Source: Parapristionchus giblindavisi (taxonomy: Eukaryota > Nematoda > Chromadorea > Rhabditida > Diplogasteridae). From it: a DNA stretch of 64,000 nt. Location of the stretch: NCBI GenBank assembly GCA_943737045.1, contig CALSFV010000232.1, positions 496,001 to 560,000 on the forward strand. The letters run 5' to 3'. The notes under the pieces were generated by a model. That model did not search any database, was not told the DNA's origin, and worked only from the letters and a program-made list of their open reading frames with translations. The position numbers and the translations under genes are program-made. Position 1 is the first letter of the stretch. Each line of letters starts with the position of its first letter. This document shows, piece by piece, positions 37,601 through 47,467 of this stretch.

Positions 37601-37656
37601 GCCCCACGTACTTTACAAACGAAACTAATATTGTAGGAATTCCGGGATATCCATGA
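31671..37656 (+). CDS. Gene D: secreted PAN-like protein, at least 7 exons
   Basis: Exons 31671-31718, 31936-32043, 32268-32400, 33839-34063, 34110-34157, about 35740-35837, 37544-37656. Exon 1 is a leucine-rich signal peptide (MTILTLCLLLLLLSYL). Exons 2-3 show a PAN/apple-like pattern: CFYVT, NCLPNAKACLDMCDKDSSC, AGCALL, TVCSE, LCTS. Exon 4 encodes a segment with DFGEYNTQDPFSNFGLL. The last exons read NGTWLKLQTFDVAVDG, then GSSTIIDITLEDQPSC, ending GIPGYP and TGA. An AATAAA lies at about 37668. Junctions 1-5 and 6-7 agree in phase. The junction between 34157 and 35740 does not agree with the best donors, and a mariner sits exactly there, so an exon may be lost or misread. PAN domains bind protein or carbohydrate; the role here is unknown. 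It may be damaged. Confidence 0.6.
32085..32176. mobile_element. Intronic 90-bp hairpin, copy 1 (intron 2 of gene D)
   Basis: AGCTAATTTTGCAATCCGCT at the left and AGCGAGGAGCAAAATTAGCT at the right form a stem over a loop containing CATGCAAAGAAAACG. First of eight copies in 32-51 kb. Confidence 0.8.
32521..33768 (+). mobile_element. Decayed mariner in intron 3 of gene D
   Basis: Ends GGTTGTGCCATAAGTC (continuing TTTTTGAATTTG) and the mirror at 33741-33768, with TA duplications. Length 1248 bp. The only residual transposase sign is a helix-turn-helix-like stretch near 32800-32880 (CLRKFKIRNYSIEDR). Confidence 0.8.
34477..35710 (+). mobile_element. Decayed mariner at the exon 5/6 junction region of gene D
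   Basis: Ends GGTTGTCCGGAAAGTCTTGA and its mirror (35687-35710), TA flanks at 34475-34476 and 35711-35712. Transposase remnants: GYEKWI-like at 35085-35105 (Glu-Lys-Trp box), HDSPHHHVTNKVMQEL and HLPYSTDLAASDC near 35350-35465. Several stops and frameshifts. The TIR differs from the other two mariners, so it is a third subfamily. Confidence 0.8.
35985..37403. repeat. Large foldback with internal satellite, intron 6 of gene D
   Basis: Outer arms AAGAGGGGTTAGGATAAGCC (35985) and its mirror (ending 37403). Arms continue over GAAAATATTGAGTTGGCTCT and TGCCATTTTTTACGGCTGCA. The interior is rich in recurring TGGCA/TGCCA words. The centre is a satellite (next entry). Confidence 0.9.
36464..36850. 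repeat. 29-bp tandem satellite in the foldback centre
   Basis: About 13 units of 29 bp (for example TGTAAAAAATGGCGAACCAT plus ATTTTACAC). The first three units are inverted relative to the rest, with the flip near 36541. Each unit is itself partly palindromic. Confidence 0.9.
37404..37491. mobile_element. GC hairpin MITE, copy b
   Basis: ATTTGCCTTACGTGCCTACG at the left and CGTAAGGCAAAT at the right, loop near AACGACGGAAACG. It is joined directly to the foldback at 35985-37403, which appears to have landed inside it. Confidence 0.85.
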
Positions 37657-38248
37657 AACTATTTTGAATAAACTACTCATTCAAATTTTGAATTACGCCT
37701 TCATTACTGTGTGTTTTTTTTTAAATTTATATTTTATTTTTTATTAATATTTGTTACTAACTATAATTAGTTGCTTTCGAATATAACATTCGATATTACT
37801 GAATAAAATTTGAAGATTTTTTGCAACGCTTGTCTGCTTGATTCTTCGTAATGACTGAAAAGTGATCTGAGTAAAAGTAATGACTGAAAAGTGATCTGAG
37901 TAAAAGTTGCTTGTATTCGCACGAGGAATCGATTAGTCCCACTTCCGAGGCGATCGGATGCGACCTACCGAAAATTTTCTCTTATTGTTACAGTATCTTT
38001 CAGACACAAAATCAAACTTTCACATTTGTGTGGCTGAGATCGCCTGGTAGTGCATTATTTTATTCCACATCAAACAGAAAAATTTATTTTTTTGATATGT
38101 TACCTCCTCCGGTCAGAATGTCAATTCCCTCAGACATGCTCTCATATATTTTGATCACCTCGGTCTTTTTATTTCACTCATACTATACTCTATATGATTA
38201 TCCTGGATTATACGCAACGTTAGAACAGGAAAGGATTTTTGATAATTA

Positions 38249-38658
38249 ACAAGGGAACTGTCTCAACTTAATGTGGCCATATGACATGGGAATAATTGAC
38301 CTGAATCAGTTTTCGATGCTGATTACGAATCCGTTTTCAAACGTTGCCCAATCGAGCTGAGATTCGAGAAAATCGATATTAAAATTCGCTAGTTTAATCG
38401 GAAATTCGTGAGACTTCCTATATAAACCATACCAATGCGTTCATAAACTCATCCAAACACCTCCTGCTGTAATTTGGTTGATATTGTAAGCAAGTTGTGA
38501 ATTTTCGAATCAAATAGTCGAATTTCAAGATCGATTTTCTCGAATCTCAGCTCGATTGGGCAACGTTTGATAACGGATTCGTAATCATCATCGAAAACTG
38601 ATTCAGGTAAATTATTCCCATGTCATATGGCCACATTAAGTTGAGACAGTTCCCTTGT
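38249..38658. repeat. Foldback in the receptor pseudogene 5' flank
   Basis: Arms begin ACAAGGGAACTGTCTCAACT and end with the mirror. Inner part TTTTCAAACGTTGCCCAATC is shared with the foldback in intron 3 of gene B. It is absent from the paralogous flank at 46.97 kb. Confidence 0.85.
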
Positions 38659-38847
38659 AAGAATATTCATTTTCAGTATCCCTAGTGACGCCTTTCGCCG
38701 CATTGATGATATACCAAAAAAGTTTTTAAAAATCAATTTGATAGGTAAATAATTTTACCAATCAACTTTTTTACCATCGTTGTAGCTTCTTAATAACATA
38801 TATCAATTAATCTAAAATCATATTTCTATGTTTTACAACGCATAATA

Positions 38848-38869
38848 AATATATATATATATATATATA

Positions 38870-38911
<42 letters not shown>
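38848..38911. repeat. TA/TTA compound microsatellite
   Basis: (AT)n followed by (ATT)n. Confidence 0.9.
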
Positions 38912-38913
<2 letters not shown>

Positions 38914-39862
38914 TATATTTACCGCTAGAAGGAATGTCTTGCCTCATATAGTTTTGCAGAGAGATATAGTTTGTACCTTCTAGAATCTTTTTTTTTGAGA
39001 TACATCTCATCGTACAGCTATGTGTTCAGTATCATAAAGAGTTATTCCATTTACAGTGAGGAAAAAATGTCTCCTACGGTGGCAGAATATGATTTTGTGC
39101 CACTGTATGCACTGGCTGCGATCTGCACGCTTTTAACCGTATGTGGAATCTTCTAAAATTCGTTGGTACTTTTGGCGACCATACAGACGAAGTTGGTAGA
39201 TATTTTCTTGTTGATTACTAGAACTTTTTTCGGCTGTCGATTCAGCGCATTTCAAACAACTTTGATATGTATGAATATTATGAGAAAGTGAGCGAACCGA
39301 AGGTCCGAATGCACTCTCACGATTTTTCAGAAGAACAGCCCTTCGCCACAAAGAACAATGTGCGTTCAAGAAAGTGTGCTTCGATTTTTTTATCACTACG
39401 CAGCAGTGAACTAATTTAATAACACCAGAATATCATCGTTGAAATAATTGATGAGCTGTGTCAGTTTACAGTTTACACTTAAACACATACTTACATTGAA
39501 TCAAAAGATCAGCTTATTCGCTTTCCTATATTGAAAGTTAAAGTTACTCTAAAAATGAATTAAAAAATGTCCCTTGACTTAAATTGAGCGTAATCTCACT
39601 CAATGGTCTCTTCCTTGTGCACACTATTTCTCTGTTCTCTAACATCGAGAGAGCATTGCGCGTCGAGGAGACCATTTAGAGAGGTAACGCTCCCTTTAAT
39701 GTCTGTACTCTACAGGTCCCTCCACCACTCGTGCGGAATTCTCATCGCCTTCTGCGCATTCTGTGACATTCTTCACATGGTTCGTGTACCTTTTTTTTAA
39801 TAAGAATAACACTTTGTTAAAATTTTACCCTGGAAACATTGCCTGTCACACATTCCACTACG

Positions 39863-40094
39863 GTGATGCATATAGGACAGAGTATTTGAAATTTTTGGCA
39901 ATTCTTGTCAAGCAAAAAAATGGCAAAATCATTTTCCCTTTATTCTCGACTTTTTTCTCTTCCCGGTATTTTGTGCGCACCGCAAAAAAGTGAAAAACAC
40001 CGCAAAAATGCGAAGAATGATTCTGGCATTTTTTTGCTTGACAAGAATTGCAAAAAATTTCAAAAAAACTCTGTCCTATATTCTGCATACTTCA
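39863..40094. repeat. Foldback, 0.23 kb, intron 2 of the receptor pseudogene
   Basis: GTGATGCATATAGGACAGAG to CTCTGTCCTATATTCTGCAT; arms include GGCAATTCTTGTCAAGCAAA and the mirror. Spacer around 39940-40020. Confidence 0.8.
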
Positions 40095-40419
40095 CATTCC
40101 AAGATAATATCACGCTTGTCACGAGAGAATCGAGCTAAAAATGAAAATAATGGGAAAAAAGCGAAAATGGTGAAATGAGTTAGGACCATTTTGGATATCT
40201 CTAGGCATGCCCTACCAGTCCCAAAAGTCTCATTATGCAATTTTCATTTTGGAGCTCAATACACCGGTTCGGTAAGGCCAAGCCCCAACTTTGAGCTCTA
40301 ATTTCTCGCTTCTGATGCGTTTTAGCGAAAAAAAGTGTTGCAAGAGTGACCTCCGCCCTTTTTTCGAGCTCTATCGATCTAAACAAACCAGAGGTCATTA
40401 AAATGCCTCTGAACAGAGC

Positions 40420-40936
40420 TACACTTCGGAGCAAATAACTCAAAAATTTAGGAAAAGGGGGTACTCTTCTTCCAGTATGTTATCAAGTTTTCATGCGCTT
40501 TCAAATGAGGGGCTTGCGAAAAAAATACGTTAATGCGTTCGTATGATTCCTCCCCTTGGAAATTTCCTGATGATTTGAAGTCATTTTCGCCCAACCACAA
40601 TCTCTCGTTTCACACACTCTCTCATCCATTCCTTTTCATTCCATTCCATTCCATTCTGCACCGCACGGTCTCAAGCTCGTGGTGCGAAATGAAATTTCCT
40701 TTCTCTTCCCTCTCTTTCTTTCACTCTCCGGCGAGAGAGTGTGTGAAACGAGAGATTATGGTTGGGGAAAAGGACTTCAAATCATCAGGAAATTTCCAAG
40801 GGGGGGAATCATACGAACGCATTAACGTATTTTTTTCGCAAACCCCTCATTTGAAAGCGCGTGAAAAACTTAATAAAATACGTGAAGAAGAGCACCCCCT
40901 TTTCCTAAATTTTTGAGTTATTTGCTCCGAAGTGTA
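40420..40936. repeat. Foldback, 0.52 kb, intron 2 of the receptor pseudogene
   Basis: TACACTTCGGAGCAAATAAC at the left and GTTATTTGCTCCGAAGTGTA at the right. Arms run about 180 bp (ACGTTAATGCGTTCGTATGA and mirror). Directly beyond its right end is a Tc1-like terminus (ACAGTCGCGCCCAAAAGTCT, 40937). Confidence 0.85.
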
Positions 40937-41269
40937 CAGTCGCGCCCAAAAGTCTGAATACACTTTTTTTCTATTGTAATTTTTGGGTCAGTTGAGATAT
41001 CAAGCTGTAATGTGGACATTATGTACCCAATGTATGTATGTATTCGATACCCTTATAAGGTCTCACGGGCCTTTCTCATTATTGCATAGTGATGACGCAA
41101 CCGAACAACACTTTTTCGAAAATTCATTATTCTTCCAGGGATTTTTTCGTATAGGCCAAACATCGTGAGCATTGAGAGAACTGCAAGGCCTATCCAGAAA
41201 AAAAGTTTCAGGTTGCTGCGAATTCGGCTATTGGCTGCAGACTTGCTGCAATATCGCGGTCGCAAAATC

Positions 41270-42399
41270 ATATCTCGGCTTCTAGAAGAGCTTTAAAAGA
41301 GTCCAAAGCAGCAAACTGATTCTCTTGGTGATTCCTGATAATCCTGCAAGTTTGGTAGCGCTAGCTCATCATTCATCCTCATGGATCGAAAAAGTCACTT
41401 TTTTACAAGACCCAACTTTGAAGGTTCACAATTCTGAGGGCGGGCATTGTAAAAATCTGTTTTTTGGATAGAAATGTTGCAAATCTATTAATTATTCGAT
41501 TCCCTGCTTGTTAGAACGATTGCTTATCTTTCTTGCCTGCGGCAGTCGATTATCTGAAGGATACTCGTTTTTCACAATTCTGAGGGCGGACCTTTTAAAA
41601 ATCTGGTTTTTGGATAGAAATGTTGCAAATCTATTAATTAGTCGATTCCCTGCTTGTTAGAACGATTGCTTAACTTTCTTGCCTGCGGCAGTCGATTATC
41701 TGAAGGATACTCGTTTTGGCCGCGCGCCCTTCTCATCTCGCGCCACGTACACATCTCTGGATCTTCCACGCTGATCAACGATCTTTGATAAATGAAATCA
41801 CTCTAAAACGTATTGTGGACAATTCTGAACATCGTAGTCTATAAAAGAAAGCGTTTTTGATGTTCTGTGATGGAATGAAACAACTTTTCATACAGATTTT
41901 GAGCAAAATTTGACGAAAAATGACCAAAAATCAAAGATCAAAGATAGAAAATAGCAAGATCAAAGATCAAAAACTCGATTCATACAGTGTCTCTCTTTTC
42001 TGACAAATCAAATTTCTAAAAGCGGCTAAAATCGTCATTGAACAGCATGAAAAACCTAGAGATGTTTACGTGTCGCGAGATGAGAAGGGGCGCGGCCAAA
42101 ACGAGTATCCTTCAGATAATCGACTGCCGCAGGCAAGAAAGATAAGCAATCGTTCTAACAAGCAGGGAAACGAATAATTAATAGATTTGCAACATTTCTA
42201 TCCAAAAAACAGATTTTTACAATGTCCGCCCTCAGAATTGTGAACCTTCAAAGTTGGGTCTTGTAAAAAAGTGACTTTTTCGATCCATGAGGATGAATGA
42301 TGAGCTAGCGCTACCAAACTTACAGGATTATCAGGAATCACCAAGAGAATCAGTTTGCTGCTTTAAACTCCTATAAAGCTCTGCTAGAAGCCGAGATAT
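41270..42399. repeat. Foldback, 1.13 kb, truncating exon 3 of the receptor pseudogene
   Basis: ATATCTCGGCTTCTAGAAGA at the left and the mirror ending 42399. Its right end is fused to the middle of exon 3 (TATGTGCTATCC). The left arm carries a direct duplication of about 143 bp (41429-41571 and 41572-41718) that the right arm has once. Confidence 0.85.
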
Positions 42400-42819
42400 T
42401 ATGTGCTATCCGGATCGATTTTCACTAGCAGCTCTCATTGTAACCTACTACTGGTATGCTCGCCAAAATTACGATTATCAAAAAGCCGAAATGTATCATG
42501 ATGATTGTCTGGCGAACCAGACGTCGTAATTGACAAACTTTTTATATAAAAAACACTTTACGCGAGTGTTGGACTACTACTTTTACAATCACAAAATTAA
42601 CACTACTTTTCACTTTTTCCATCTACTTTTCCAAGATTTTAACACCACATAACCATTCCAGACTGTACCCATCTTCGGTCTTTCAGCCGGTACATTTGTG
42701 GTTCTTTCCATTGGAATCGATCGATATATCGCTGTGATATTCCCCCATTTTTATCTGCAAAGCAACACCACACCACCCTATATTCTCGTATGATCCTCGC
42801 ATATTCAGCGGCGCACCTC

Positions 42820-42911
42820 GAGCTAATTTTACATTCCGCTCTGGCATCACTCACTCGCATACAAAGAAAGCGAGAGAGCATTACCAGAGTGGAGAATTTC
42901 AGATTGGCTCT
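42820..42911. mobile_element. Intronic 90-bp hairpin, copy 2 (intron 4 of the receptor pseudogene)
   Basis: GAGCTAATTTTACATTCCGC, stem CTCTGGC and GCCAGAG-like, loop GCATACAAAGAAAGCG, right side AGTGGAGAATTTCAGATTGG. Confidence 0.8.
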
Positions 42912-43308
42912 GTGTGTGCCTCTAATTATAAGTTTCTAAATAACAATGCTTTCAGAGTCATTTCGCTTTAATTTTGGTCTCAGTAATCGGCAACTACTAC
43001 CTCATGTTTTACTATGTTCATGAACAGTTCAGTGCAATTGTGTTTGTATTATAGAGTATTATGTGGTGATGAATTTTCGCTACTTGCGCACTCCCACATC
43101 CATTTCTCTCACAAAATGGAAGTTGACGTGCAAACGTCAAGAAAATATAGTTGCACATCACAGCATGCAAAGAACAACTACATCTTTATACATAACATGC
43201 TTTGTTCAAAAGTTTTCAGAGAAAAAAACTCTGTTCGTTTTAAATGATCTTTCATATCTTTTTCTTTACTGTTCCTGACTTTTCAACACCAGCATTATTC
43301 TAGCAGAT

Positions 43309-43656
43309 TTAAAGGTGGAGACCCGCGAATGATCTTGCAAATCTCTTATATCTCGCTTATGCAAGTGTCTAGTGATATGCAAGAAGATAGGGAGACTAGC
43401 CAATGTCCCCTTAGCGTAGTGGTAAAACTTCTAACTAGAAAGCGCATGGTCGCGGGTTCGAATCCTATTGCCGAACTTTCTTATTTTCAAAAAGCGCGCC
43501 TTTGCCTGAGTTTGATAGCATGATTCATTCATGATTCTAGCGATCAATATGCTGAATTAGCATAAAATAAATAGTGTACGGTATGTAGAATAACTTTTGC
43601 TATCATTCTGTCTTCACAGTTTGTTCACGAAAATATTCGCGGGAGTCCACCTTTAA
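43309..43656 (+). mobile_element. MITE with tRNA-like core, copy 3 (best preserved)
   Basis: TIRs TTAAAGGTGGAGACCCGCGA and TCGCGGGAGTCCACCTTTAA. Interior has a consensus A box (TAGCGTAGTGG, 43411) and a perfect B box (GGTTCGAATCC, 43457) 46 bp apart, so Pol III transcription is plausible. Located in intron 5 of the receptor pseudogene. Confidence 0.85.
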
Positions 43657-43754
43657 TACAGGTTGGCAAGCAATTGGCACTAGGAGAAATGCCCAGGATA
43701 GGCAGAGATCGTGGGTTCGACTACATCCTTGTGTCAATCATTTGCCAACCTGTA
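43657..43754. mobile_element. 98-bp mini-MITE with B box
   Basis: Ends TACAGGTTGGCAA and TTGCCAACCTGTA, with inner pairs AATTGGCAC and GTGTCAATC. Contains a B-box-like GGGTTCGACTAC. It is joined directly to the right TIR of the previous MITE. Confidence 0.8.
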
Positions 43755-43969
43755 TCAAATCTGTTTCAAGGAGCTGACCCAGCTATGACTAGGGTATCAC
43801 TCACAATGTCAGAATCAATTCAATTATTCTAGCATTATTTTTCAAAATAATTTAATAAAGTCGTCTGCATGGCTCCCGAAGCATTCCACGGAGAAGGCAA
43901 TCGATTATGGGCAATATATTCATGCTGCATTTACTTGATCACTATAGTAATCTACGTGCTAGTCTGGAA

Positions 43970-44050
43970 GCGTAGGCGGAGTCGTTTTCCAAAAATCCTC
44001 CGCCTACGCCAATGACGTCACATTTTCCCGTTGTTCTTGTATACGGCCAC
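43970..44050. mobile_element. GC hairpin MITE fragment disrupting exon 6 of the receptor pseudogene
   Basis: GCGTAGGCGGAGTCG and CCTCCGCCTACGCC hairpin followed by AATGACGTCACATTTTCCCG and GTATACGGCCAC, matching the right half of 27146-27288. It follows immediately after the TM5 exon sequence (LVWK). Confidence 0.75.
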
Positions 44051-44333
44051 TGGTTTTACACAGTTTCACTAGTTAAACAACATCTATGCCAAATGAAGAT
44101 CAATACACACACAATGCTGCCAATGTTCAGAAAAGGGAACGTCTACCATCTTCCTCTCACTCTTTATCATTATGCTGGTCGTGGTGCTAGGATCGATGCT
44201 GGGCATGTCCGGTCATGTCATTGGTACTCAGCTGCTAAAGTTGGAGGGTAATGTTTTGTTCAAGAGTTATGAAAGAAGAAGCGAAAAAAATATGTTTAAA
44301 AGTTAAAAAAGAAAAGAAAAAGAAATTATAAAG

Positions 44334-45828
44334 ATATATCACGCATGTCAGCTAAGGATTGACTGATTCCACTACACACTTTTGAGTTGACCCCCTCTTT
44401 TCTCCACGGTTTTCGATGGTCCTTGGGTAGGACATCCCTGAACCAGAGTAGCAAGGTTGGTAGATCAAGCGTCTCTCCAGGAGCTCACGTCAAAGTTCGT
44501 CGTTGAGGCCCCTTCCGATGCGATTTTCTCGGCTCACAGGAGAGCTAGAAAAAAGTGATCAACAGATGAAATGTGTAATTTCTCGAGTACTTTCAGATAA
44601 AAATGTGAAAATCCAACTTTTTGATTTTGTGTTCCATAAGGAATTGGTTTTGTTCTACAGTTCCGGGACCTATTTTGATTTGGGCTCAATCGATAGAGTT
44701 CGTCAATAGCTTTCATTTAAGCCCTTGGGAGCCGATTTAAGTTGGCATTTGGCTGAATGACGGCCAAAAAACTGCATTTGAATGCTGGTAGATCACTAAT
44801 GAAAGCCGCGCGTTGCTTTGATCTACTCGCCATTGTATGCTAATTGACAAGATTGTCCTGTAATATACTGGAGAATGGGATGACGATCAATCTGACGTCG
44901 AATCGCCCACCCAAGTTCGTTTTGATCTCGCTGCAGCCAAACCAGCGAAATTAGTCCATTTCGATGGTTCCTGATACGGATCGAAAGATGAATGCTGTAG
45001 ATCTGAGAAAAAGTTCCATTTAGAACTCTCTGGATCACTGGCCAAGTGATCAATGTTTCTCGAAGAATTCCCGAGAGAGTTCTCGCTGGACTGAATCGAC
45101 GTAGCCATCTTGGATGCCCATCCACTGGGCGGAACTGGAACTTTCTCTCATATCTACAGTATTCATCGGTCAATCCGTACCAGGAACCATCGGAATGGAC
45201 TAATTTCGCTGATTTGGCTGCAGCGAGAACAAAACGTACTTGGGTGAGCGACTCGACGTCAGATTGATCGTCAGCACATTCTCCAGTATATTACAGGACA
45301 ATCCGGTCAATTATCCGACAATGGCGAGTAGATCAAAGCAACGCGCGGCTTTTATTAGTGATCTACCAGCATTCAAATGCAGTTTTTTGGCCGTCATTCA
45401 GCCAAATGCCAACTTAAATCGGCTCACAAGGGCTTAAATGAAAGCTATTGACGAGCTCTATCGATTGAGCCCAAAACAAAATAGGTCCCGGAACTGTAGA
45501 ACAAAACCAATTCCTTATGGAACACAAAATCAAAAAGTTGGATTTTCACATCTTTATCTGAAAGTACTCGAGAGATTACACATTTCATCTGTTGATCACT
45601 TTTTCCTAGCTCTCCTGTGAGCCGAGAAAATCGCATCGGAAGGGGCCTCAACGACGAACTTTGACGTGAGCTCCTGGAGAGACGATTGATCTACCAATCT
45701 TGCTACTCTGGTTCAGGGATGTCCTACCCAAGGACCATCGAAAACCGTGGAGAAAAGAGGGGGTCAGCTCAAAAGTGTGTAGTAAAGCAGACGATTTTGG
45801 TCAATCCTTAGGTGACATGCGTGATATA
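44334..45828. repeat. Foldback, 1.5 kb, intron 7 of the receptor pseudogene
   Basis: Almost continuous palindrome with very little spacer (centre near 45080). Outer ends ATATATCACGCATGTCA and TGACATGCGTGATATA; arms include GACCCCCTCTTTTCTCCACG and AGGAGCTCACGTCAAAG with mirrors. The mirrored 68- and 60-aa frames in both arms are by-products. Confidence 0.9.
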
Positions 45829-45834
45829 CTCCCT

Positions 45835-45912
45835 GAGCTAATTTTACTCTCCACTCTGCCATGCTCTCTCGCAGACAGAGAAAGCGTTCCCAGAGCGGAG
45901 AGTTCAATTTTT
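45835..45912. mobile_element. Intronic 90-bp hairpin, copy 3 (intron 7 of the receptor pseudogene)
   Basis: GAGCTAATTTTACTCTCCAC, CTCTCTCGCAGACAGAGAAA, CCAGAGCGGAGAGTTCAA. It abuts the 1.5-kb foldback. Confidence 0.8.
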
Positions 45913-46497
45913 AAAAAAAGAACAAGTAAATTTAAACTTTAACATAATCAACCTAAAAAAATTCGTGTGAATATAGTCCAAGCAACGACAATTTAGGAAA
46001 TAAAATAAAATTTGTACATCCTTACGGAAGATTTCAGCATCTATTTAAAAGCTCTTTTCAGGCTTTGCACTGCTGCTTTCGCATGTAGCCGTCGGTCTTC
46101 CGGTGAACACAGCATTCGTCGCGAATTATTTCGTCTACTACTGGACCAGGTATGATGCCACAGTTGCTGAATTAGGCGCATTTAGAATAATATAATGATA
46201 ATATATAATGTATTATTTGCATATTTGTAACGACACATGAAAAATGAATATGATAATGACAAAAATAGTTTAATGCAGAGAAATCACATATATGGGTAGT
46301 TCTAAAACAAATTCGCTTTTGTATTATATTTGACCATAAGAATAAGAGAGAAAAGGATTATTTTCAGCTCTCAATATCGCACCTCTTTCCGCAAACAATG
46401 GTCGTCTGTCTGTGATGCGTTCAGTGGAAGTACGAAAGTAACACCTACCTCAATAACTCAGCCCACTGTGAATCCCTCCTCATCTTTCACACATTAA

Positions 46498-47467
46498 TAT
46501 ACAGTTCTTGATAAACGTTCAACACGGTTTTCATTTAGCAGATGACTCCGACAGGAATATGGGAATTTTCATTCCTGCTTGACATTGCGTAAAAGTGAGA
46601 ACCACGGATAATCAAAACAATTTTGCAGTATAACTGCGATCGTTCCTCGGTCATTATGGCCTCTGTCAAATATTACAAATCGACATGACATCGACATTAT
46701 CATTTAGAATTTTTTGCTCTTTCACATGGTATATAACTCGAAAAATATCGTTCACAATTTGACTTGTCACGAATTGTTTTGTGCCAAGTACTGGATAATT
46801 TTAAATGAAGCTGCTGTGCTGACCAGTAAATCATGATAAATTTGAAATACATTTGAAAACATTCAATTAATGTATGAAAATGAATTAATGCTCAGGCTTT
46901 GAATTGCATGTTGTGTATATGTCGATCGAAGGACACTTTTTATTTAGCGCACACTGCTTATCCTGGATTATGCACTAACGTGAGATCCGGAGATTTATGA
47001 TAAGATTTAATATTCATTTTCAGTATCCCTGGAGATGCCCTTCTCCACATTACTCATATCAAGAAAGATATTTTTTTCACTTTGACGATATTTTTTTCTA
47101 TAATATATTGATTTTCGATTCTTCGAACTCGAATAAAAGGAACCATCGATTTCACGCGTAAATAATTCGATCGGTAATTGAACCTATCATCTTTGCAACC
47201 ATCGTCGTCCGATCTTATTTACGCGCGTATATCAATTAATCTAAAATGATATTTCTATATTTTGTAACGCATTATGTACATATTATGGAATTATATTTAT
47301 CGCCGTGTCTCATTTAGTTTTGTAGCGAGATATGGTTTGTGTTCAGCACGGTTTATTGCATTAATGTAATCACCGTCTAGAATCTTTTTTTTTCTCTTGA
47401 GATTCATCTCATCATACATTGATTTTTCAGTATCATAGAGAGTTATTTCATTTACAGTGAGGAAAAA
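46498..47467. other. Promoter region of the intact receptor
   Basis: Sequence from about 46950 is paralogous to 38150-39066. A spliced-leader-type acceptor (TTTCATTTACAG, ending 47457) lies 10 nt before the ATG, and another TTTTTCAG lies 30 nt further up. No other gene seen. Confidence 0.5.

Larger units (their letters stand above)
37657..39066. other. Gene D 3' end and receptor pseudogene 5' flank
   Basis: Gene D polyadenylation signal near 37668, then AT-rich sequence. From about 38150 on it matches the 5' flank of the intact receptor (46950-47467; for example TCCTGGATTAT, ATATTCATTTTCAGTATCCCT), interrupted by a foldback and a microsatellite. A candidate spliced-leader acceptor (TTTACAG) lies 10 nt before the start codon. 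Confidence 0.6.
39067..46497 (+). pseudogene. Srsx-type serpentine receptor pseudogene
   Basis: Tandem paralogue of the receptor at 47468-50914. Exons: 39067-39191, 39716-39779, a remnant of exon 3 (42400-42453), 42662-42787, 42956-43026, exon 6 near 43859-43975, 44131-44247, 46062-46149, 46368-46497. Exon lengths equal those of the intact copy except as noted. Lesions: TAA at 39154-39156 within TM1 (Phe codon TTC in the partner); the first 25 nt of exon 3 replaced by the end of a foldback (41270-42399); exon 6 acceptor lost and its 3' end cut by a GC hairpin at 43970; exon 7 six bases shorter but in frame. Confidence 0.85.

Noticed and set aside
40937..41269. Complete Tc1 element
   Set aside because: Only one Tc1-like terminus (ACAGTCGCGCCCAAAAGTCT) is visible; no second end and no transposase.
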